Positions 8,136 through 13,737 of a stretch of DNA of 13,931 nucleotides are shown piece after piece (the stretch's first letter is position 1; each line of letters starts with the position of its first letter). Made by a program: the position numbers and the translations under genes. Source of the DNA: Acidimicrobiaceae bacterium (GTDB lineage: Bacteria > Actinomycetota > Acidimicrobiia > Acidimicrobiales > Ilumatobacteraceae); contig CANGZK010000014.1 in assembly GCA_947458565.1 (NCBI GenBank), forward strand, positions 1-13,931, read 5' to 3'. Under the pieces are notes generated by a model. The model saw nothing but the letters and a program-made list of their open reading frames with translations. It was not told where the DNA came from and made no database searches.

Positions 8136-8612
8136 TTACGAGTTGAGAGTTGCCAAAACCCGCTTGTGTAATTGTGGCCATGCTCCAGACAACCCGGCGT
8201 GCAGCGAAAAGGTCTCAACTTTGTCGAGCGTGACCCATTGCAGATCTTCGGATTCGGCATTGGCGGCAAATGCTCCTGCGTCGCCGTTGGTGTGAGCGAT
8301 TACGGTGTCATATCTCCACGGGCCATGGTCGTCGCTAAAAACATCGCGAACTACATAGTCATCACTATTGATGCCTGCTTCTTCCGACGCTTCTCGACCA
8401 GCGGCGGTTACTGAATCTTCGTGACTATCGAGCGCGCCTCCTGGAAGAGCCCAAGTGCCTCCGCCGTGGGTCCATGCAGCACGCAGTTGCAACAACACGT
8501 GCGGCTCAGACATATCGAGACGAATGAGTAAGAGACCGGCAGCACCATGGAGTCCCCAATGCTTATGACCACATGAGCACATCACCCATCCGTCGCCGTC
8601 TCGAAAAGCCAT
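8136..8612 (-). CDS. Nudix hydrolase
   Basis: This Nudix protein of 158 residues hydrolyses a nucleoside diphosphate linked to some moiety X. The Nudix box is complete: Gly59, Glu65, then REASEEAGI with Arg73, Glu74, Glu77, Glu78 and Gly80, matching GX5EX7REUXEEXGU. The short N-terminal extension CSCGHKHWGLHGAAGLLL has Cys12, Cys14, His16 and His18. I recall this entry sequence from actinobacterial Nudix proteins, but whether it binds metal is unknown. Substrate cannot be read from sequence: ADP-ribose, NADH, oxidised nucleotides and others are all possible. The ATG comes 3 nt after the HNH gene's stop and has no SD of its own, so translation is likely coupled to that gene. Confidence 0.9.
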   Translation of the reverse strand: MAFRDGDGWVMCSCGHKHWGLHGAAGLLLIRLDMSEPHVLLQLRAAWTHGGGTWALPGGALDSHEDSVTAAGREASEEAGINSDDYVVRDVFSDDHGPWRYDTVIAHTNGDAGAFAANAESEDLQWVTLDKVETFSLHAGLSGAWPQLHKRVLATLNS

Positions 8613-8615
8613 AAG

Positions 8616-9113
8616 TCAGATCGTAGTTTCGGTTGCGGCCTGAGCCTCACGTCGCGCAATTGCTCTTGTGGCTGCGCGCGCAGTTGCTTGTGCCGCGGTG
8701 ATCTCGGCATGGTGTGCATGGCATAACACTTCGAGTCCGCCTCGACCAGCGGCGTCGGGCTGCAAGTGGTGATGACACCCTGGTCCATACCCCTTGCCTT
8801 CACGGGGTTCGATGTGATTGACCTCGCAGTCGCGTCGTGCTGCGGTGCAACCGGGACGAATGCAGTGGTATTTGGCGCGGCGCTTCGCCGATGAGCGAGC
8901 GAATCTCCAGATGTGCTCACGTTGCCATGCCCGACCGCATTTGTCGGAGCACCACGTGGTGCGGCGTTTTCCCGTGATCAGCTCATCGCACCAGTGGCAC
9001 CGCCCAATTTCTCCTTGCCATTTGCTGAGTGGGCAGGAAATGCGTTCGGCAACGAGCGGTGGCAACTCGAGTTTGTTAACTGCATGTTTCGTTTGCTTGC
9101 GTTTGGTGGCCAT
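8616..9113 (-). CDS. Small HNH-nuclease-like protein with Cys-rich N-terminal region
   Basis: This protein has 165 residues. The N-terminal half has a likely zinc site (Cys39, Cys42, Cys55, Cys59; CHWC...CSDKC). Then come Cys84, Cys89 and Cys96 beside an HNH-like core: CEVNHIEP (His100), a His cluster at 114-116, and LEVLCHAHHAEIT (Cys131, His132, His134, His135). The core resembles HNH endonucleases of the McrA/restriction type. The usual middle Asn (NLxxLC) is Gly126 here, so activity is uncertain. The C-terminal tail (about 138-160) is Ala/Arg-rich and probably helical. The ATG is the first possible start, because an in-frame stop lies 9 nt upstream. There is no SD; a TATTGT hexamer 12 nt upstream suggests a very short leader. 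By eye the gene is more GC-rich than its neighbours. It may be a housekeeping orphan nuclease or recently acquired; I cannot tell. Confidence 0.75.
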   Translation of the reverse strand: MATKRKQTKHAVNKLELPPLVAERISCPLSKWQGEIGRCHWCDELITGKRRTTWCSDKCGRAWQREHIWRFARSSAKRRAKYHCIRPGCTAARRDCEVNHIEPREGKGYGPGCHHHLQPDAAGRGGLEVLCHAHHAEITAAQATARAATRAIARREAQAATETTI

Positions 9114-9125
9114 GGGCGTTCATAA

Positions 9126-9131
9126 ACAATA
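9126..9131 (-). promoter_or_regulatory. Putative -10 element of the HNH-Nudix-aminotransferase run
   Basis: Read on the minus strand this is TATTGT, a TANNNT hexamer whose end lies 12 nt before the HNH ATG, giving a leader of a few nucleotides. No convincing -35 is visible. It overlaps the first half-site of the GlnR-like array, so a regulator bound there could also affect this operon. Confidence 0.3.
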
Positions 9132-9166
9132 ACAATCCTGAAACATTTTGTAGACACCGTCGAAAT
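9129..9166 (+). promoter_or_regulatory. GlnR-box-like array of four half-sites upstream of amt
   Basis: Four 5-mers are spaced by exactly 6 nt: ATAAC (9129-9133), GAAAC (9140-9144), TAGAC (9151-9155) and GAAAT (9162-9166). Three of the four end in AC, at an 11-bp repeat. The actinobacterial nitrogen regulator GlnR is known to bind gTnAC-n6-GaAAC arrays, with AC-n9-AC as the core, and amt promoters are classic GlnR targets. Mismatches are the first base of site 1, the first two bases of site 3 and the last base of site 4. The site is 104 nt upstream of the amt ATG. The match is by eye, and no GlnR gene is in the window. Confidence 0.5.
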
Positions 9167-9197
9167 ATTGATTTCGTAATCTCATTCCCGTTCGGCT

Positions 9198-9249
9198 GCA
9201 ACGGCGCCACTGAACGCGTCTGTATTTCTGCGGCAACTTAGCCGTTGCC
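9198..9249 (+). other. amt 5' leader with two mutually exclusive stems
   Basis: GCCGTTGCC (9241-9249) can pair in two ways. Its last six bases, GTTGCC, pair with GGCAAC (9232-9237), giving a 6-bp hairpin with a 6-nt loop. Its first eight bases, GCCGTTGC (9241-9248), pair with GCAACGGC (9198-9205), giving 8 bp across a 35-nt loop. The shared arm ends 10 nt before the amt SD (GGAG, 9260-9263). The geometry would allow a switch or attenuator, but no T-tract follows and regulation is only inferred. A further small dyad, CGAAAT/ATTTCG, lies at 9161-9176. Confidence 0.3.
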
Positions 9250-9269
9250 CCTACCGAATGGAGTGAAGT

Positions 9270-10646
9270 ATGAAATTTCTACTCGAAACACCAGACCCAG
9301 TCACCGTGCTCGGTCAGCAGGTGAGTTTGATGTGGATCGTGATTGGTGCAGCGCTGGTTGTTTTCATGCAGGCTGGTTTTGCGCTTGTTGAAACTGGAAT
9401 GACCCAAGCAAAAAATGCTGCACACGTTGTGAGCACCAACTTTGTAATTTTTGGACTCGGCTTTATTGGTTTCTATTTGGTTGGGTTTGCTTTTTCTTTC
9501 GGTGGTTTTTCGTATTCCGCTTTTGGAATGGACGCACCAGTTGGATCTGCCTTGCTCGGTAGTGGCGACTGGGTCTTTTTGTGGAAGGGCGGTTGGGCTT
9601 TAAGTGGTGATGCGATGACGCCGGCAGCAATCGGATTCTTTTTGTACATGGCTGCGTTCATGGACACCGTTGCCACAATTCCAACTGGGTCGATGGCCGA
9701 GCGTTGGAAGTGGAACAGTTTTGTGTGGTGGGGTTTCTTCTGCGGCGCTATTTATTATCCAATCATTGCTGCGTGGACGTGGGGCGGCGGCTGGTTGGCA
9801 AAAACATGGAGCTCAATGTCATTAGGCGCTGGCTATGTCGACTTTGCTGGCTCTGGTGTTGTGCACGCAGTTGGTGGAGTAGCCGCATTTACCGGAGCGA
9901 TTGTTATTGGCCCACGAATCGGAAAGTTTGGTGCGGACGGCAAGCCGCGCACAATCGCTGGCCATCACGTACCGATGGCGATGCTCGGAACATTTATCTT
10001 GTTGTTCGGATGGTTTGGCTTTAACGCAGCCAGCACATTTGCAGCAACCGACGTACAGTTTGCGGTTGCTGCAACAAACACGGCAATTGCTGGCGCTTTC
10101 GGATCAATCGCCGCAATGTTGTACATCACACGCAAGACCGGCAAGCCAGATCCGGGCATGATGATCAACGGAATGCTTGCGGGCTTGGTGGCTGTTACTG
10201 CACCGTGCGCATTCATTGCGCCATGGGCTGCAGCCGTTATCGGAGTAATCGCGGCAATTTTGATTATCGAATCGGTGTACTTCTTTGAACGTCGCGGGAT
10301 TGACGATCCAGTTGGCGCAATCTCTGTGCACGGTGTTGGCGGTCTATTCGGCGCGCTGAGCGTGGGTATTTTTGCCAACGGAACTTACGGCGCGGGTTGG
10401 AATGGGTCGGCGAGCGAGGGAGTGAAAGGCGTGATCAAGGGTGACTGGGGCCAGCTCGGCGCTCAGGCCGTTGGTGCCATCACCATCATCATTGTCTGCG
10501 GAACTATTTCCTATGCATTCTTTGCCTTGCAGAACAAGTTCACCAAGGGTGGAATTCGTTCAAAGGCTGAAGATGAAATGGTGGGACTAGATATGGCAGA
10601 GATGGGTGTGCTTGCGTACCCAGAGTTCAGCGGTTCACACAAATAG
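9270..10646 (+). CDS. amt: Ammonium transporter, Amt family
   Basis: This is an inner-membrane ammonium channel/transporter of 458 residues with about 11 hydrophobic helices. Diagnostic residues of E. coli AmtB are found by alignment. Asp191 and His199 lie in DFAGSGVVHAVGG (AmtB Asp160/His168) and His354 in ISVHGVGGLFG (His318). Trp248, Phe251 and Ser255 lie in GWFGFNAAS (Trp212/Phe215/Ser219), and Phe130 in AAFMDTVATIPTGSMAER is a candidate for the other gate Phe. This last block is closer to plant-AMT1-like sequences than to AmtB. The C-terminal tail (SKAEDEMVGLDMAEMG) is the conserved cytosolic region that GlnK/PII regulates in other bacteria. The SD GGAG lies 6 nt before the ATG. Unusually, no glnK follows: capA converges after 18 nt. 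A GlnR-like box upstream suggests nitrogen-starvation control. Confidence 0.96.
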   Translation: MKFLLETPDPVTVLGQQVSLMWIVIGAALVVFMQAGFALVETGMTQAKNAAHVVSTNFVIFGLGFIGFYLVGFAFSFGGFSYSAFGMDAPVGSALLGSGDWVFLWKGGWALSGDAMTPAAIGFFLYMAAFMDTVATIPTGSMAERWKWNSFVWWGFFCGAIYYPIIAAWTWGGGWLAKTWSSMSLGAGYVDFAGSGVVHAVGGVAAFTGAIVIGPRIGKFGADGKPRTIAGHHVPMAMLGTFILLFGWFGFNAASTFAATDVQFAVAATNTAIAGAFGSIAAMLYITRKTGKPDPGMMINGMLAGLVAVTAPCAFIAPWAAAVIGVIAAILIIESVYFFERRGIDDPVGAISVHGVGGLFGALSVGIFANGTYGAGWNGSASEGVKGVIKGDWGQLGAQAVGAITIIIVCGTISYAFFALQNKFTKGGIRSKAEDEMVGLDMAEMGVLAYPEFSGSHK

Positions 10647-10664
10647 CGGTAGTTGAAGCAGTAG

Positions 10665-11816
10665 TTATTTGGTGATGTAGTCGCCGAGAACTCGAGTTGT
10701 CCTCCCCAGTGATAACTCGAGTTCTCGTGCAAGACCATACGAAATTGTTTGAGACTGCAAACTTTTTTGCACGTCGCGAATAACCCAGCCGTTGTTTTTG
10801 TCAACCCATGTCGGATGCATCACAGGTTTGTCAAAAATTGCTTTGCCGGATGAATCAATGTGGAGAGAAGTCGTGGCAATCACAGCATCTTGGCTGTTGA
10901 TGGGCCACCGTTCGTCGGTGGGCAAATTGGATAACACATTGCCCAAGCCATACATCACCCACACACCATTGACTTGACTGGTTGGCTGCACGACGTGAGC
11001 GTGGTGACCAACGATCAGATCAACAAGACCCGATGCGGTGAGTTCGTCTGCGATTGACGTTTGCATCGCATTGGCGTCTGAGTCTTTTTCGGTTCCCCAG
11101 TGCATGCTCACGATGGTGGCTTGCGAGCCAAGTTCGCGAGCGCGTTTTGCATCACGCAAGATGCGACCCGTGTTGATGATGGCAGAGCGCCATTGGGTCT
11201 CATCGGGCATGATGAGGCCGTTGTAACTAAACGTGTACGACAGGTGACAGAGTTTGACTCCCTTCACAGTGAAAATGTGAGGTTCAATCTCCTCTGGTGT
11301 TCGAGCCATGCCGCTTTGTTCGATCCCTGCGCCATCCAGTGCGTTTATGGTTGCATCAATTCCGTCGTTGCCTCGGTCGTAGGTGTGGTTGCTTGCAGTT
11401 GAACAACGATCGAATCCGGCGTCGGCTATGGCAGTCGTGATTTCTTTTGGCACGCCAAAGAGGGGAAACGTTGAGAGCTCTTCGCCTTCTGGGGCAATTG
11501 GGGTTTCGAGATGACAGACCGCTAAATCAACACCACTCACCAAAGATTTGATGTCTAGAAACATCGGCCGAAAGTCGTAGTCGAGTTTTGTTTCGGCAGT
11601 TGAGTTGGCAATTGCTGTGCGCTTCGCCTGATTAATGAGAGGAGTATGTGGAAGGATGTCGCCGGTGAAGGCAAAGGTGATCGCCGTAGTTGGTGCAACT
11701 GATGTAGTTGTAGGAGCTGTTGAAACTACGGTCGTAGACGATGTTGCACTGGAAGTTGTTGCAGTACAGCCGGTTGTGATGCAAGCCAATACAAACGTCA
11801 ATCGACCGAGTCTCAC
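10665..11816 (-). CDS. CapA-like (PGA_cap) metallophosphatase-fold lipoprotein
   Basis: This protein of 383 residues starts at GTG, the only start before an in-frame stop 9 nt upstream. A short signal peptide ends in ITTGC (Cys17), an imperfect lipobox, followed by a Ser/Thr-rich linker (about 18-45). That indicates an exported, lipid-anchored protein. The domain from about 46 is the bacterial CapA/poly-gamma-glutamate capsule type with a calcineurin-like metal centre: FTGDILPH (Asp53), HLETP (Glu104), SNHTYDRG (Asn143/His144), SMHWG (His239) and GHHAHVVQP (His271, His272, His274). Most such proteins are uncharacterised and no capB/capC/pgsE is nearby, so poly-glutamate synthesis is not supported. 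An enzyme acting on an envelope or extracellular ester is equally likely. It follows the dehalogenase gene by 42 nt. The 3' end contains a 14-bp inverted repeat. Confidence 0.85.
   Translation of the reverse strand: MRLGRLTFVLACITTGCTATTSSATSSTTVVSTAPTTTSVAPTTAITFAFTGDILPHTPLINQAKRTAIANSTAETKLDYDFRPMFLDIKSLVSGVDLAVCHLETPIAPEGEELSTFPLFGVPKEITTAIADAGFDRCSTASNHTYDRGNDGIDATINALDGAGIEQSGMARTPEEIEPHIFTVKGVKLCHLSYTFSYNGLIMPDETQWRSAIINTGRILRDAKRARELGSQATIVSMHWGTEKDSDANAMQTSIADELTASGLVDLIVGHHAHVVQPTSQVNGVWVMYGLGNVLSNLPTDERWPINSQDAVIATTSLHIDSSGKAIFDKPVMHPTWVDKNNGWVIRDVQKSLQSQTISYGLARELELSLGRTTRVLGDYITK
10685..10727. repeat. Perfect 14-bp inverted repeat within the capA 3' end
   Basis: CGAGAACTCGAGTT (10685-10698) and AACTCGAGTTCTCG (10714-10727) are exact reverse complements around a 15-nt loop. 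Each arm contains the self-palindrome AACTCGAGTT. It lies 38 nt beyond the amt stop on the opposite gene and encodes part of the last 20 residues of CapA, with the two arms read in different frames. In RNA from either strand it would form a strong hairpin. No T-run follows on either strand, so it is not a classic intrinsic terminator. It may stabilise or end amt mRNA, or be a protein site. Confidence 0.8.
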
Positions 11817-11858
11817 GTAGCCAATCTATTGCGGCTTGATTACCGCAGTGTGCAGTTT

Positions 11859-12782
11859 TTAGCGGGGGTTGCTTGCAATGAACTCGACAATGATCTGTGC
11901 GAGTTGCTCACCTTTGTTTTCTTGCAAGAAGTGACCAGCTTCGGTGATGGTGACATGGGGTTGACCGGCCGCACCAGGAACATCTCGCATAAACGGTTTT
12001 TGGCCGCCTGCGGTGACCGGGTCTTGATCGCTGAATGTGCACAAGAAAGGTTTCTCAAACTTGCGTAACACGCCCCACGCGATCTCATTGTCACGATTGG
12101 ATGGATCATCAATTGTCACCGGAACGAATGTTGGGAAGATGCGAGCACCAGACTTGTAGCTCTCGTCAGGGAACGGCGCATCGTATGCGTCGACCTCCGC
12201 AGGAGTAAGTGCTTTGAGGCTGCCGCCATTGACGATGGTGCCAACTGGAAATGTAGGAGTGGTTTGCGAGAAGTTACGCCACTGCATGAACGCGTCATTC
12301 GAAGAAAAATCAACTTTGCGACCAATTGGCAAACCGGTATTGCCGGCGACAACGCGATCAAATCGTTCTGGCTCAGCGGTTACGAGTCGCAGACCCACAA
12401 GTCCGCCCCAGTCTTGACCAAAGAATGTGATGTGGCGTAGTTGCAGTTTGTCAAAAATCAATTCGCTCATCCATGCAACGTGTCTTGCGTATGAATAATC
12501 GGTTTGCTCTGTTGGTTTGTCGGAACGACCAAAACCAACCAAGTCAGGGGCGATAACCCGGTGTCCTGCAGCGAGCAGGGTTGGAATCATTTTGCGATAG
12601 AGGTAGCACCAGGATGGCTCGCCATGCATCAACAGCACTGGGTCTGCATCGCGCGGGCCTTCGTCGATGTAATGCACGCGCAACGTGCCGCCCTCGAGGT
12701 CGGAGATATCGCAATAGTGGGGCTCGTAGTTGTAGCCATCAAGGTTGGCAAAACGTTCGTCTGGTGTGCGCAATGTTTTCAT
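11859..12782 (-). CDS. Haloalkane dehalogenase, DhlA-like (HLD-I type)
   Basis: This alpha/beta hydrolase of 307 residues is predicted to convert haloalkanes to alcohols plus halide in the cytoplasm. From memory it aligns well with Xanthobacter DhlA: it starts MKTLRTPDERFANLDGY and has HGEPSW with Glu55 (DhlA Glu56). The nucleophile elbow GQDWGG contains Asp124 and halide-binding Trp125 (the same numbers in DhlA). A second halide Trp is Trp168 in the cap (DhlA Trp175), with acid Asp254 and base His284 in EAGHFLQE. The full HLD-I catalytic set is therefore present. I chose the ATG at 12782 because AAGGA lies about 8 nt before it and the family N-terminus begins there; a longer Arg-rich extension is rejected. 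It is 17 nt downstream of the MBL gene and 42 nt upstream of capA. Natural substrate unknown; epoxide hydrolase is less likely given the two Trp. Confidence 0.9.
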   Translation of the reverse strand: MKTLRTPDERFANLDGYNYEPHYCDISDLEGGTLRVHYIDEGPRDADPVLLMHGEPSWCYLYRKMIPTLLAAGHRVIAPDLVGFGRSDKPTEQTDYSYARHVAWMSELIFDKLQLRHITFFGQDWGGLVGLRLVTAEPERFDRVVAGNTGLPIGRKVDFSSNDAFMQWRNFSQTTPTFPVGTIVNGGSLKALTPAEVDAYDAPFPDESYKSGARIFPTFVPVTIDDPSNRDNEIAWGVLRKFEKPFLCTFSDQDPVTAGGQKPFMRDVPGAAGQPHVTITEAGHFLQENKGEQLAQIIVEFIASNPR

Positions 12783-12799
12783 GTTGTTGTCCTTTGCAG

Positions 12800-13624
12800 T
12801 TAGATCGTTGTTGCTGTGAGATCGTCGCCGAGCACGATTTCGCCTGCGAAGTGCGCGGCGGCAAGTGCGCGCCACTCTTCTTCTTGGCCAGGCTGAATGC
12901 TTGGTACGTAGTGCGTCAAAATCAACTTCTTCACACCAGCGCGTGTCGCTGTTTGTGCTGCTTGTTCGACCGTGGAGTGGTAATCCAAAATATCGAGGAA
13001 GCGTTTGTTCTTGACAAGGCTGACAAGATCTTCACGAATCACTGTCTGCACATATGCATCGGCACCTTTGCAAATGGCGTCCAGTGTTTCGCATGGAATG
13101 CCATCTCCACCAAGTACGAGAGACTTGCCTTCGTGCTCAATACGGTACGAAACGGTTGGTTCAACTGGTGCGTGATTGGTCTCGCCAACAGAAATCTGTG
13201 CTTCTCCGATCGTGAACGTCATGCCAGGTGTTACTTCGGTGACGATAATTTTTGGTTGCCACCACAACGTGTCTGGGTGATGCGCAAGCCGGTAGCTGAT
13301 GTCTGGAGCAAGTGAAGCGAGTATTCCATTCACCACTTCTTGTGTGCGTGGTGGTCCGTAAATGTGAAGCGGGGTCTCTGCCTGACTCATGACATAGTGC
13401 GTTGTGATCACATCGTTGAGGTCGGTCAGGTGATCGCTGTGGAGATGGGTGATCAGCACGCCCGACAAAAAAATGGGGAGCGAGCCGGCACCTGTGAGTC
13501 GCATGACAACTGCACGACCTGCGTCGACCAAAATTTGGGTTGCGCCGGCTTTCACCAACGTTGCTGGGCCACCGCGCTTGGCGTCTGGCATTGGGCTTCC
13601 TGTACCGAGCAAAATGACTTCCAT
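12800..13624 (-). CDS. Metallo-beta-lactamase-fold hydrolase, RNase Z/arylsulfatase-like
   Basis: This protein of 274 residues has the MBL fold. It shows LGTGSPMPD at the N-terminus, THLHSDH with zinc ligands His60, His62, Asp64 and His65, then His151, Asp174 (LGGDG) and His238 (LTHYVP). It also has His216 in the DYHSTVEQAA segment typical of the RNase Z branch. In many relatives the Asp motif is SGDT and the later strand reads LVHEA; here these are GGDG and VQTVIRED, so it is a divergent member. It is probably a small-molecule ester, lactone or sulfate hydrolase rather than tRNA RNase Z, but this is inference. The SD GGAG is about 5 nt before the ATG. It leads the operon with the haloalkane dehalogenase (17 nt gap) and diverges from a sulfatase gene. 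Confidence 0.85.
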   Translation of the reverse strand: MEVILLGTGSPMPDAKRGGPATLVKAGATQILVDAGRAVVMRLTGAGSLPIFLSGVLITHLHSDHLTDLNDVITTHYVMSQAETPLHIYGPPRTQEVVNGILASLAPDISYRLAHHPDTLWWQPKIIVTEVTPGMTFTIGEAQISVGETNHAPVEPTVSYRIEHEGKSLVLGGDGIPCETLDAICKGADAYVQTVIREDLVSLVKNKRFLDILDYHSTVEQAAQTATRAGVKKLILTHYVPSIQPGQEEEWRALAAAHFAGEIVLGDDLTATTI

Positions 13625-13649
13625 GAGGTCTCCAGTGGTAGTGCAATAA

Positions 13650-13665
13650 TTCGTGCGATTACGAA
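13650..13665. promoter_or_regulatory. Candidate operator dyad between the MBL and sulfatase genes
   Basis: TTCGT (13650-13654) and ACGAA (13661-13665) form a 5-bp inverted repeat around 6 nt, the size of a small repressor operator. On the minus strand it falls between TTGCTA (a 4/6 match to a -35) and an AT-rich TTATTG about 18 nt on, so it could sit inside the MBL promoter. The arms are short and chance is possible. A second dyad, TGAGA/TCTCA, is at 13691-13708. No regulator gene is visible. Confidence 0.3.
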
Positions 13666-13683
13666 CCTAGCAAACTTTTTGCA

Positions 13684-13689
13684 TACACT
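13684..13689 (+). promoter_or_regulatory. Putative -10 element of the sulfatase gene
   Basis: TACACT fits TANNNT and is preceded by a T-run (TTTTTGCA). I see no good -35. If it is used, transcription would begin near 13696. That excludes the in-frame ATG at 13690 and leaves a leader of about 40 nt before the ATG at 13738. Confidence 0.3.
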
Positions 13690-13737
13690 ATGAGAAAAGT
13701 TCGTCTCAGTAAGAATTGGAACTGGAGTACTCGGAAG

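Noticed and set aside
10685..10727. Calling the 14-bp inverted repeat an intrinsic terminator
   Set aside because: No run of T follows the second arm on either strand, so it is recorded only as a repeat/hairpin.
10665..11816. Poly-gamma-glutamate capsule synthesis locus
   Set aside because: Only a CapA-like domain is present, with no capB/capC/pgs partner genes nearby. The domain is common in proteins of unknown role.
12783..12875. 31-residue Arg-rich N-terminal extension of the dehalogenase
   Set aside because: It would overlap the MBL 3' end, while the internal ATG at 12782 has a good SD and begins at the family's usual N-terminus.
12581..13315. Plus-strand open frame of 244 codons
   Set aside because: It lies antisense to the dehalogenase and MBL genes, whose motifs are unambiguous. 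It is Cys- and Arg-rich, as expected of a shadow frame.
12800..13624. Naming the MBL protein tRNA ribonuclease Z
   Set aside because: The zinc ligands fit the branch, but the SGDT and LVHEA-like motifs are altered and the operon partner is a dehalogenase. A specific name is not supported.
13690..13737. Earlier in-frame ATG for the sulfatase
   Set aside because: It directly abuts the likely -10 hexamer TACACT, has no SD, and adds residues not expected in the family. It remains possible if another promoter is used.
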